DNA of 11,952 bases, from contig CAYMLQ010000161.1 of assembly GCA_964390795.1 (NCBI GenBank), positions 1 through 11,952 of the forward strand, in the 5' to 3' direction. The DNA comes from CAYMLQ01 sp964390795. Lineage in GTDB: Bacteria; Verrucomicrobiota; Kiritimatiellia; RFP12; UBA1067. The stretch's first letter is position 1. Each line of letters begins with the position of its first letter. Both the position numbers and the translations under genes were made by a program. The notes beneath the pieces were generated by a model, which was not told the origin of the DNA, did no database searches, and worked only from the letters and a program-made list of their open reading frames with translations. Below are positions 1 through 6,150 of this stretch, one piece after another.

Positions 1-36
1 GACAGCAATTAAGCAAATGAGTTTGACGATTTTCAT
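1..36 (-). CDS. Start of next cassette gene, signal-peptide-like N-terminus (partial)
   Basis: Reading the minus strand leftward from an ATG at 36-34 gives an open frame to the window edge, MKIVKLICLIAV. The lysines followed by a hydrophobic run look like the start of a secretion signal or membrane anchor. The ATG lies 11 bases after the GTTGGGC core of the attC site, which is where the first gene of the following integron cassette would begin. No good Shine-Dalgarno is visible beyond the GGG of the core site itself. Only 12 codons are present, so neither the product nor the reading frame can be confirmed; the call rests on position and on the N-terminal pattern. Confidence 0.5.
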   Translation of the reverse strand, partial: MKIVKLICLIAV

Positions 37-47
37 TTTTTGCGCTG

Positions 48-119
48 GCCCAACGTCAGCGACCACCGAACCCGTGAGCCGCAGGCGAACGAGGGTTCGG
101 TGTGTCGCCGTCGTTGGGA
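48..119 (-). other. attC recombination site of an integron cassette
   Basis: Read on the minus strand, this 72-bp imperfect palindrome begins with TCCCAAC (R'', 119-113) and ends with GTTGGGC (R', 54-48), the latter a perfect match to the GTTRRRY core. The arms pair as 49-55 with 112-118, 59-63 with 104-108, and 64-73 with 93-102. A short unpaired spacer lies between the outer and inner boxes, and there is a 19-base variable loop at 74-92. T103 is an extra unpaired base, and in the minus orientation it falls on the R''/L'' side, as in classical attC sites. Strand cleavage is expected between G54 and T53. The site lies downstream of a minus-strand gene, the normal arrangement within a cassette. 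Confidence 0.85.
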
Positions 120-475
120 AAGAGTCTCCCTCTTTTCGCGCGGTGTGTCGAGTAGCTGGGGGCTGCGGTGTCCACTCTCATTTCGTTCGCTCCTCATGAC
201 GACCAGCCCGCAACCACAGACGGCTCTTCCTCTTGTCGTCCACCTTGATTATGTTTCCTCTCTCAATCGTGATGATCAGTTCGGCTTTCGCTTCTTGCTC
301 TTCCTGGTCTTCCTTGACAAACGAAGGCCCGTATTGTTCCAGAGGAAATACAGGCGTGCTGAATGTAGCTCCTTCGTACTTCACAATGTCACCGGTCTGG
401 ACTGTTGCATAGCATGGACTCGTGAGCGCGAGCATCGCAAAATACATAATGACATATTTCATTGGTTTCTCCCAA
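54..475 (-). mobile_element. Integron gene cassette (one gene plus attC)
   Basis: The cassette is bounded by two core sites on the minus strand: GTTGGGA at 476-470 on the 5' side and GTTGGGC at 54-48 on the 3' side. Cutting each after its G gives a 422-bp unit. In an integrated cassette, the first six bases originally belong to the R' end of its own attC; here TTGGGA (475-470) is exactly complementary to the R'' box TCCCAAC of the attC at its far end, whereas the R' now joined to that attC (GTTGGGC) is not. This mismatch is the expected footprint of circle insertion. The contents are one short secreted-protein gene and 58 bp of trailer (120-177). Base composition is less GC-rich than the neighbouring recJ. 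No integrase gene is in view. Confidence 0.8.
178..462 (-). CDS. Small secreted protein carried by integron cassette
   Basis: This gene encodes 94 residues. Residues 1-19 are a convincing signal peptide: a short lysine start, a hydrophobic core, and a SPCYA cleavage site before TVQTG. The mature part begins GDIVKYEGATF, then has a PLEQYGPSF segment, an acidic stretch EDQEEQEA, a short beta-prone stretch AELIITIERGNIIKV, and a basic tail with many R and K. No enzyme motif was recognised. The GDI-x-x-x-EG...PLE pattern faintly recalls other short exported cassette proteins, but that is a recollection, not a match. The ATG at 462 is preceded by GGGAG seven bases upstream, and this Shine-Dalgarno is part of the cassette core site itself. 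Cassette genes usually lack promoters, so expression probably depends on upstream transcription. The export signal suggests a periplasmic or extracellular role. Confidence 0.75.
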   Translation of the reverse strand: MKYVIMYFAMLALTSPCYATVQTGDIVKYEGATFSTPVFPLEQYGPSFVKEDQEEQEAKAELIITIERGNIIKVDDKRKSRLWLRAGRHEERTK

Positions 476-476
476 C
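470..476 (-). other. 5' cassette boundary core site (GTTGGGA)
   Basis: On the minus strand GTTGGGA marks the left (5') joint of the cassette, with cleavage expected between G476 and T475. The last base departs from the GTTRRRY consensus, but the seven bases are the perfect complement of the R'' box TCCCAAC at 119-113, so the deviation is shared by both ends of the same ancestral attC. The site also supplies the GGGAG ribosome binding site of the cassette gene. No paired RYYYAAC box is visible upstream, so this joint is not part of a second complete attC inside the window. Confidence 0.65.
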
Positions 477-557
477 AGTGTTATTAAGCCCTACTCGACC
501 GAGCAAAGCTTGACTCACATTCAAAGGTAGCTCTTTTCGGCTGCGCATCTCGTAGTC

Positions 558-583
558 GGCTCCGCCCGCCTTAGGCAGGAGCC
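558..583 (-). terminator. Hairpin across the recJ stop codon, possible terminator
   Basis: Positions 558-566 (GGCTCCGCC) pair with 574-583 (GGCAGGAGCC) with one bulged base, A577, and a 7-base loop that contains the recJ stop codon. The stem is strong and GC-rich, but no U tract follows it on the minus strand, so it is at best an atypical terminator or a 3'-end stabiliser. If it does not stop transcription, recJ transcripts would run into the cassette gene about 110 bp downstream. Confidence 0.35.
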
Positions 584-2334
584 ATATCCACCACGCGCAG
601 CTCCGCCGACGACTCGCCCCCGAAATCGTTCTGCGTCAGCTCGAAGACCACATCGAAGCGGCCACCCGCGGCACGCAGGGTCTCGATGACGCCGCCGCAG
701 CGGAACCACACCCCGCGCGCCATCTTTCCCGGGCCGAGGCGAAAGGTCAGTTGCAGGTGTTCGCCCGCCTGGCCCATCGGCTGCACGCGCTCCAGCGCCG
801 CCCCGCGCACCCCCCAGCGCGGCGCCGGGTTCCCCATGCCGAACGGGGCCAGCCGCTGCTGCTCCCGGTAAAGGCCGAGCGTCACCTCCTCGGGCTTCAG
901 CCAACCGTCCACCGTCAGCAGGCGCACCACGCCGACAGACTGCCTGGCGCACGCCTCGCAGAAAAGGCTCTTGAACCGGTCAAAGCAGCCGGCCTTCACA
1001 TGGAAGCCCGCCGCGCGCGCGTGTCCGCCGAAACGCTCAAGAGTCTCGCCCGCGGCCCCGAGCGCCTCCAGCGCGTGATAGCCGTCGCAGGCCCGCACCG
1101 AGCCCCGGCCCGCGCCGGTCGCGTCGAACGCCACCACCGCCGCCGGACGTCCCGTGGCGTCGCTCAGTCGTGACGCCACGATGCCGAGCACCCCGGGGTG
1201 CCAGCCCGCCGCGCCCGCGTGGGAGCCGTCGCCCCCGACCACCACAGCCGCCTCGCCGAACGTGCGCTCGCCCGCATCCAGCCCGCACTGCTGCCGCGCC
1301 GCCGCGACGATCCGCGCCTCGACACCCCGGCGCTCGCCGTTGAAGGCCTCCAGCTTGGAGGCCAGCTCGGCCGCGCGGTCGCGGTCGCGCGTGGTGAGCA
1401 GCTCGTAGGCAACCATGGCCGAAGCCATGCGCCCGGCCGCGTTGATGCGCGGCCCCAGCACGAACCCGAACGTGTACGCGTCCAGCACGTCCACCGTCTG
1501 TAGCGAGGCCCGCGTGAGCAGCGCCCGCAGGCCCTCTCCCGCAAACCGCTCCCAGTACCTCAGCGCGCTCGCCACGAAGAGCCGGTTCTCGCCCGTCAGC
1601 GGCACGACGTCCGCCACCGTCGCCACGCCCACCGCCGCGAGCAGCTCGGCGGCGAAGGGGCCGCCCTGGTACCACCCCTCGGCCTTGCCCAGCTCCGACA
1701 TCGCGTGCGCCACCTTGAAGGCCACGCCCGCCCCGCACAGGTGCTCCGCGCCCGGCGAGGCGCCCAGCCGCGGGTTGACGATCACCGCCGCCTGCGGCAG
1801 CTCCGCCCCCGGCTCGTGGTGATCCGTGATGATGACCTCGATCCCGCGGCCGTTCAGGTAGGCGACCTCGGCCACGGAGCCGATGCCGCAGTCGACCGTT
1901 ACCAGCACGCCCGGCAACCTTGCCCGCTGACCGAGGCAGCGCTCCAGCGCCGCGAAGGTCAGCCCGTAGCCCTCCGGCTCCCGCGACGGCAGAAACGCCT
2001 CCGCCGCGCCTCCCAGCCTCCGCAGCGCGGTCACCAGCACCGCCGCCGCCGCCACGCCGTCCGCGTCGAAGTCACCGTAGACCACAATCTCCCGGCCCTC
2101 GCGGATCGCCGCCCATAGCCGCTCCGCCGCGTTCCGCGCGCCGGGGAAAGCGAACGGGCTCGTCAGATGCGTTTTCAGATCGGGGCTCAAGAACGCTGCG
2201 GCCGCCGCAGGCGACTCCGCGCCGCGGGCAGCCAGCACCCGCGCCACCGGCACGGGCAACCCCAGCGCCTCAACGAGCCCCGCAACGGCCGTTTCCGCCG
2301 CCGTCGCGTCTTCCCACTTGTATTTCGGCAACAT
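571..2334 (-). CDS. recJ: Single-stranded-DNA-specific 5'-3' exonuclease RecJ
   Basis: RecJ degrades single-stranded DNA 5' to 3' in recombination and mismatch or base-excision repair, in the cytoplasm, using Mn2+ or Mg2+. Counting from the chosen start, 587 residues carry the family in order: YGDFDADG (86-93) and VTVDCG (145-150), metal ligands; TDHHEP (170-175), the DHH motif; GVATVADVVPLTGENR (236-251); GPRINAAGRM (294-303); GWHPGVLGIVASRL (377-390); RFGGHARAAGF (434-444) of the DHHA1 domain; and APFGMGNPAP (496-504) leading into the OB-like domain. Length is normal and no motif is missing. An in-frame ATG at 2406 would add 24 residues, but the ATG at 2334 is preferred: conserved sequence begins there and a good promoter lies between the two. 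Divergent from the lactonase gene. Confidence 0.95.
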   Translation of the reverse strand: MLPKYKWEDATAAETAVAGLVEALGLPVPVARVLAARGAESPAAAAAFLSPDLKTHLTSPFAFPGARNAAERLWAAIREGREIVVYGDFDADGVAAAAVLVTALRRLGGAAEAFLPSREPEGYGLTFAALERCLGQRARLPGVLVTVDCGIGSVAEVAYLNGRGIEVIITDHHEPGAELPQAAVIVNPRLGASPGAEHLCGAGVAFKVAHAMSELGKAEGWYQGGPFAAELLAAVGVATVADVVPLTGENRLFVASALRYWERFAGEGLRALLTRASLQTVDVLDAYTFGFVLGPRINAAGRMASAMVAYELLTTRDRDRAAELASKLEAFNGERRGVEARIVAAARQQCGLDAGERTFGEAAVVVGGDGSHAGAAGWHPGVLGIVASRLSDATGRPAAVVAFDATGAGRGSVRACDGYHALEALGAAGETLERFGGHARAAGFHVKAGCFDRFKSLFCEACARQSVGVVRLLTVDGWLKPEEVTLGLYREQQRLAPFGMGNPAPRWGVRGAALERVQPMGQAGEHLQLTFRLGPGKMARGVWFRCGGVIETLRAAGGRFDVVFELTQNDFGGESSAELRVVDMAPA

Positions 2335-2341
2335 GACCGCT

Positions 2342-2370
2342 TTATTAGTCTTTTCGCCTGTCGCACGCAA
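2342..2370 (-). promoter_or_regulatory. Probable sigma70-type promoter of recJ
   Basis: On the minus strand TTGCGT (2370-2365) is separated by exactly 17 bp from TAATAA (2347-2342). Only seven bases lie between the -10 box and the ATG at 2334, so transcription would start at or within a base or two of the start codon, giving a leaderless or almost leaderless mRNA. This also argues against the longer recJ start at 2406, which lies upstream of the -35 box. Confidence 0.45.
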
Positions 2371-2463
2371 GTGAATAATATCATTTCCCCTGTGACGCTT
2401 GCCCATTCCGCTGTTTTGCGCTAAGCTAACGGCCTTTAATCAGTCTGTAGGGGAGTGCATGCA

Positions 2464-3534
2464 ATGAAACACCTGGCCTATGTCGGCTGCTACACGGATG
2501 CTAAGAAAGAGGGCATCCACATCTTTGAAGCGGACACCGAGACCGGCGCTTTCCGCCCCGTCGGCGTGGTCAGCGGCATCGAGAACGCGACCTACCTTTC
2601 GCTCTCGAAGACGCGCCCGCTGCTCTATGCGTCGCAGGGCATGCCCGAGTACGGCGCGAACGCGAAGAACGGCTGCGTCGCCGCCTATACGGTCAAGGGC
2701 GACACTCTCCTGCCGCTCAACCACCGGCCGATCGGCGTGACCCCGCCCTGCTACGTCGCGCTCGACCCCAGCGAGAAGGCCCTTGTCTTCGCCGAATACA
2801 CGAATGCCGTGGCGGGCGTCTTCGAACTGAACGCCGACGGCAGTCTCTCCGATGCGCCGCCCGTCACCGTCACGCACACCGGGAAAGGCCCCGACCCGAA
2901 GCGCCAGGAGAAGGCGCATGCACACTGCGCCGAGGTCTCGCCGGACGGCAAGCAGCTCTGCATCGTCGATCTCGGCATCGACCAGGTCAAGGTCTACGAT
3001 TTCGCCAACCGCGCGGGCGGGCTTAAGGAGAAGGCCTCGCTCACGATGACCAGCGCGGGCGGCGCGGGTCCGCGCCACATCATTTTTCACCCGAACCGGA
3101 AATTCGCCTTCCTGCTGCACGAACTCAACAACACGATCTCGGCGTTTCTCTACACCGGCGAGGCCTTTGTCCACGTGCAGACAGTCTCCATGCTGCCGCC
3201 GGATTTCACCGACACCAGCAAGGCGTCGGCGATCAAGATCTCGCCCGACGGGCTCCGCCTCTTCGGCTCCAACCGCGGACACGACAGCATCGCCGCCTAT
3301 GACATCGACCCGGACCGCGGACGGCTGTCGCTGCTGGCGATCTCCAAGCTGGCCGGAAAGGCCCCGCGCGACTTCGAGTTCATGCCCGGCGAGAAGTTCG
3401 TGCTGCTCGGCCACCAGGACTCGAACGAACTCATGTCCTACGCCTACGACAAGGCCACTGGCCGTCTCACGCCCGCCTCCGAACCCTTCGCGCTCTATCG
3501 CCCGGTCTACGTCAAATTCGGCGCGGTGAGGTAG
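2464..3534 (+). CDS. Lactonase family protein (6-phosphogluconolactonase-type beta-propeller)
   Basis: 356 residues with no signal peptide, so cytosolic. The sequence has the layout of the seven-bladed propeller lactonase family (E. coli YbhE/Pgl type): YVGCYT at 6-11, AHAHCAEVSPDGK around 151-163, VDLGIDQVKVYDF at 168-180, GPRHIIFHPN at 202-211, then ELNNTISAF, and KISPDGLRLFGSNRGHDSIAAYD at 258-280. The family hydrolyses 6-phosphogluconolactone to 6-phosphogluconate in the oxidative pentose-phosphate pathway, though some members act on other lactones, so the substrate is inferred. The ATG at 2464 is chosen over an in-frame GTG at 2455 because AGGGGAG (2449-2455) sits eight bases before the ATG and the GTG overlaps that Shine-Dalgarno. 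It converges on the ROK kinase gene with 15 bp between stops. Confidence 0.88.
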   Translation: MKHLAYVGCYTDAKKEGIHIFEADTETGAFRPVGVVSGIENATYLSLSKTRPLLYASQGMPEYGANAKNGCVAAYTVKGDTLLPLNHRPIGVTPPCYVALDPSEKALVFAEYTNAVAGVFELNADGSLSDAPPVTVTHTGKGPDPKRQEKAHAHCAEVSPDGKQLCIVDLGIDQVKVYDFANRAGGLKEKASLTMTSAGGAGPRHIIFHPNRKFAFLLHELNNTISAFLYTGEAFVHVQTVSMLPPDFTDTSKASAIKISPDGLRLFGSNRGHDSIAAYDIDPDRGRLSLLAISKLAGKAPRDFEFMPGEKFVLLGHQDSNELMSYAYDKATGRLTPASEPFALYRPVYVKFGAVR

Positions 3535-3549
3535 AAAGACTCGTTTCGG

Positions 3550-4785
3550 TCAGGAGAGGCACACTTTAAGCGCGGCGGGCCAAGGCACCTGAGACGCGCC
3601 GCAGCCGGTGACGACGCACAGGTCGGCTTGGGAGTCGGGGCGGATATTCGCGAGGTTGGCGGCGTCGAAGGCGTCGCCGGTGCGGGCGGCGTTGACGTCG
3701 TACCACACGGTCTTCTTGCCGGAGGCGCGCAGGGCGGCGTCGAGGGCGGCGACGAGGGCTTTCCAAGGCGCGGCGGCTGGCCCGTCGAGCAGCACCTGCT
3801 TCTGTGCGGCCACCTGGGAAAACAGGGCGTCGAAGCCGCTGAAGCCAGCGGGCAAGAGGCCGGGGGTGACGTCGGCGGGAGCGACCAGCGTGAGCGCCAG
3901 CGCCGCACCGTAGATCGGGGCCTGCTCGCCGAGCTCGCACGGCTTCACCGCGATTCCGTTGGGGAGGCGCGAGGCCAGGCCGGCCTCAAGGGCGGGCACG
4001 TAGAGGTTCCAGTCGCGGGCGAGGTTGCCGCCGATGACGAAGGCGTCCGCGCCGAACCTGTTGAGCCAGGGGGCCACGCACTCGGCGAGGTTCTCTCCGA
4101 AGGTGCGGTAGATCTGCCGCGCGGTGGCGTCGCCTGCGAGGGCGGCGTGGGCAATCTCCTTGCCGCCCGCGACGGTTTGGCCGGTGAGGCGCAGCCACTC
4201 GGCCACGAGCCAGCGGGTGGAGAAGAAGTCGTCCGCGATGCCGGTCTTGTAGGGCACGTGCCAGAGTTCGCCGTCGGGCGGCACGTCGGCTCCCTGGGTC
4301 TGGGGGCGTCCGTCCTTGAGGAAGGACGCGCCGAAACCGGTGCCGAGGGTGACCACGACAGGGCGCTTGAAGCCTTGGGCGCCGCCGCGGAAGTACTCGC
4401 CGAGGGCGAAGCAGGCGGCGTCGTTGTTAAAGACCACGGGCTTGTCGGCGGAGCCGAGGGCGTTGCTGAGGTACTGTCGGAAGTTGACCCCGAACATCTG
4501 CTCGTACTTGTTCTGGAAGGGGGTGATGCGGCAGACGCCCTCGCCGTAAGCGAAGGGGCCGGGGATGGCGAGGCCGACGCCCTTGACGGACGCGTTGCCG
4601 GCTTGGGCGGCGCAGCGGCGGATGGCGTGCTCGAACACGTTGAGGATCGCGGTGGGGTGGGTGTGGGTGTCGAGGTGCTCGCGAACGGTGCTGCCGGGGA
4701 GCCGTTCGAAGGTCGCGGCGTCGATCAAATCCAGGGTGATATGCGAGCCGCCGACGTCAATGCCAAGATAGAAAGAGGGGGTCAT
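3550..4785 (-). CDS. ROK-family sugar kinase with C-terminal extension
   Basis: 411 residues. The first 300 or so form a ROK/hexokinase-fold ATP-dependent sugar kinase: phosphate loop GIDVGGSH (8-15), LAIPGPF (72-78), FNNDAAC (119-125) with the likely catalytic Asp122, the adenosine-loop VVVTLGTGFGAS (143-154), GELWH (172-176) with the family His176, IGGN (251-254) and APIYGAA (289-295). The usual ROK zinc cluster (CxCGxxGCxE) is absent. Residues 307-411 are an extension beyond the normal core, with VLLDGPAAAPWKALV and VVTGCGASQVPW segments. From memory this resembles the linker preceding the isomerase half in ROK–mannose-6-phosphate-isomerase fusions; here it stops before any such domain. 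The ATG is preceded by AAAGGAG seven bases upstream. Substrate is probably a hexose, unproven. A terminator lies just upstream. Confidence 0.85.
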   Translation of the reverse strand: MTPSFYLGIDVGGSHITLDLIDAATFERLPGSTVREHLDTHTHPTAILNVFEHAIRRCAAQAGNASVKGVGLAIPGPFAYGEGVCRITPFQNKYEQMFGVNFRQYLSNALGSADKPVVFNNDAACFALGEYFRGGAQGFKRPVVVTLGTGFGASFLKDGRPQTQGADVPPDGELWHVPYKTGIADDFFSTRWLVAEWLRLTGQTVAGGKEIAHAALAGDATARQIYRTFGENLAECVAPWLNRFGADAFVIGGNLARDWNLYVPALEAGLASRLPNGIAVKPCELGEQAPIYGAALALTLVAPADVTPGLLPAGFSGFDALFSQVAAQKQVLLDGPAAAPWKALVAALDAALRASGKKTVWYDVNAARTGDAFDAANLANIRPDSQADLCVVTGCGASQVPWPAALKVCLS

Positions 4786-4802
4786 TCTGGGACTCCTTTA
4801 AC

Positions 4803-4840
4803 AAAAAAAGAACGCCCCTTCTTGTGACAGAAGAGGCGTT
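4803..4840 (-). terminator. Intrinsic terminator between lipoprotein and ROK kinase genes
   Basis: In the minus-strand RNA, 4840-4829 pairs with 4822-4811 over 12 bp. The one apparent mismatch (4834/4817) is a G-U pair only in the minus-strand RNA. The loop is six bases, and the stem is followed by one C and seven U (4809-4803). Both the wobble pair and the U tract assign it to minus-strand transcription. It lies seven bases after the lipoprotein stop codon, and the ROK Shine-Dalgarno follows within a few bases of the U tract. Confidence 0.85.
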
Positions 4841-4847
4841 TGAAGAC

Positions 4848-5027
4848 TTACTGGTAGCGATCCATGTACCCGCCGGGGAGCGGCATGGTGCCTTCCCACG
4901 CGGCGGGCGCGGACCAAGGCATGTCCGTCTCCGACGGTCGGTCGGACATGCAGCCTGCGGCACCGAACAGGGCCAGCAGGGCGGCGAGGCCGAAGAGCGC
5001 GGTTACGGTCTTAGAAGAAAACCACAT
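4848..5027 (-). CDS. Small lipoprotein, 59 residues
   Basis: A short gene encoding a lysine-containing N-terminus, a hydrophobic stretch (VTALFGLAALLALFGAAG) and a lipobox ending at Cys26 (GAAGC), followed by a 33-residue mature tail with three Trp/Tyr-containing patches (PWSAPAAWEG, PLPGGYMDRYQ). This is a typical lipoprotein signal; after lipidation at Cys26 the tail would sit in the periplasm or on the outer membrane. The ATG at 5027 overlaps the last 17 bases of the upstream coiled-coil gene in another frame and has GGAG seven bases before it, which suggests translational coupling. A perfect terminator follows the stop codon, so this is the last gene of its transcript. No function is known to me; partnership with the upstream gene is inferred from the overlap. 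Confidence 0.75.
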   Translation of the reverse strand: MWFSSKTVTALFGLAALLALFGAAGCMSDRPSETDMPWSAPAAWEGTMPLPGGYMDRYQ

Positions 5028-6150
5028 CGCCCTTCTCCACCGTGACCTGCTGCCAGTCGCTGAGGATGTCGGCGACGACCAGGTTCTTGCCGCGAACGGC
5101 CTGACGCAGCCTGATGCGGGTGACGAACTCGCCTGCCGCGCTCTGGCGACCGGTGCGGCGCACGTTCATCTCGAGCTGCGGGAGCTGGTTCTGGCGCTCG
5201 GCCCCCAGCATTTCGACGATGGCGTCGTCGGAGAAGTCGATGATCACGAACTTGAGTTCGTCGTTGGACTCGATGATCTTGCCCTTGTCGCCTGCGGTCA
5301 GGGCCGTGACGTTCACGGTGCCCTCTTGGTTGCCCGATCCGCCGCCGGTCGGCGCCCCGCCCTTCAGGCGCTTCTTCAGGTCCTCGTTCATCTTCTTGGT
5401 TGTGACAAGTTCTTCGGTGAGGGTGACCTTATCCTCTCTCAGGGTCGCGGCTTCGGCCTTGGCGTCGGCGGCCTCGGCGGTCAGCTCCTTCTTTTCGGCG
5501 GTGAGCTTGGCGACGCGCGCGTCGAGGGCCTCTTTCTCGCCTTGCAGGGTGGTGACTTGCTCGCGGGCCTCCTTGAGTTCCTTCTTGCTGGCGCGCCCGT
5601 CCGTCTTCAACTTGTTGACGTCGTTGACGGCGGTGGTCAGCAGGCCGACCACTTTGCTCAGCTCCGCGCGGGTCTTGTTCAGAACCGCCTGTTGCGCCTT
5701 GGCGCGGTCGAAGAGCTGGTCGAGCATTTCCTGCATCGAGCCGGGCCCTTTGGTCGCGGGCTTGTTATCGAGCGGGTCAAGCTTGTACTTGCCATCCTCC
5801 AGAACGTAGAAACTGCGCAGTTGCAGGCGTTTCTCGGTGCTGCCGTAATCCAGCGTCGGCAGATTCTGCTGCTCCAGCTTGGCCGGATACCCTTCGAGAA
5901 CCGACTCCTTCTCGGGGTTGGCGAGTTCGCGGTCAGAAACCTCGGAGATGTCTTTTTGGAGAACCGGGGCAGTGGCATCGGCGGCATCGGCGGCCTCGAT
6001 GGTCTTGGCCAGCTTGACGACTTGATCTTCCAAGACACTGTTTCGCCTCGTCAAAAGTTCCCGCTTCGCAAACAGCATGTTCGCAAAAAACAAGGAGACG
6101 ATAGTCAAAATCAGAATAACGATAACCAACACACGCAGCAGCTTACCCAT
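5011..6150 (-). CDS. Membrane-anchored coiled-coil envelope protein
   Basis: 379 residues. A single membrane segment lies at about 4-27 behind a short basic N-terminus, so the bulk should face the periplasm. Residues 28-140 are mixed and charged. Residues 142-263 form a long heptad-rich, Lys/Glu/Ala-rich coiled coil. A Gly-rich linker (264-275) leads to a beta-rich C-terminal domain (285-379) with GKIIESNDELKFVIIDF and a final VEKGDVVFF. This end resembles small beta domains I associate with uncharacterised envelope proteins of Verrucomicrobia-like bacteria; no enzyme motif is present. The ATG at 6150 is preferred over an in-frame GTG at 6180 because GAGG precedes it by eight bases and the membrane segment starts directly after it. 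It is likely co-transcribed with the overlapping lipoprotein gene. A structural or scaffold role in the envelope is inference. Confidence 0.8.
   Translation of the reverse strand: MGKLLRVLVIVILILTIVSLFFANMLFAKRELLTRRNSVLEDQVVKLAKTIEAADAADATAPVLQKDISEVSDRELANPEKESVLEGYPAKLEQQNLPTLDYGSTEKRLQLRSFYVLEDGKYKLDPLDNKPATKGPGSMQEMLDQLFDRAKAQQAVLNKTRAELSKVVGLLTTAVNDVNKLKTDGRASKKELKEAREQVTTLQGEKEALDARVAKLTAEKKELTAEAADAKAEAATLREDKVTLTEELVTTKKMNEDLKKRLKGGAPTGGGSGNQEGTVNVTALTAGDKGKIIESNDELKFVIIDFSDDAIVEMLGAERQNQLPQLEMNVRRTGRQSAAGEFVTRIRLRQAVRGKNLVVADILSDWQQVTVEKGDVVFF

Noticed and set aside
119..135. Small hairpin AAAGAG/CTCTTT beside the attC
   Set aside because: Only six weak base pairs with no U tract on the minus strand; not supportable as a terminator.
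480..486. GTTATTA on the plus strand as a possible partner core box for the joint at 470-476
   Set aside because: It does not fit GTTRRRY, lies too close to form an attC arm, and no inner palindrome is present.
40..513. A 157-codon plus-strand frame across the cassette
   Set aside because: It runs antisense through the attC palindrome and the minus-strand gene, has no Shine-Dalgarno or recognisable protein pattern, and the minus-strand frame has signal peptide and RBS.
1037..1738. Arg/Gly-rich frame within recJ
   Set aside because: It is an out-of-frame shadow of recJ with typical GC-rich low-complexity composition.
2440..3414. Long minus-strand frame opposite the lactonase gene
   Set aside because: It is antisense to a gene with full family motifs; its charged, repetitive composition is what GC-rich codon bias yields on the opposite strand.
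3628..4827. 399-codon plus-strand frame opposite the ROK kinase
   Set aside because: It is antisense to clear ROK motifs and Gly/Val/Glu-rich without domain features; it also runs through the minus-strand terminator.
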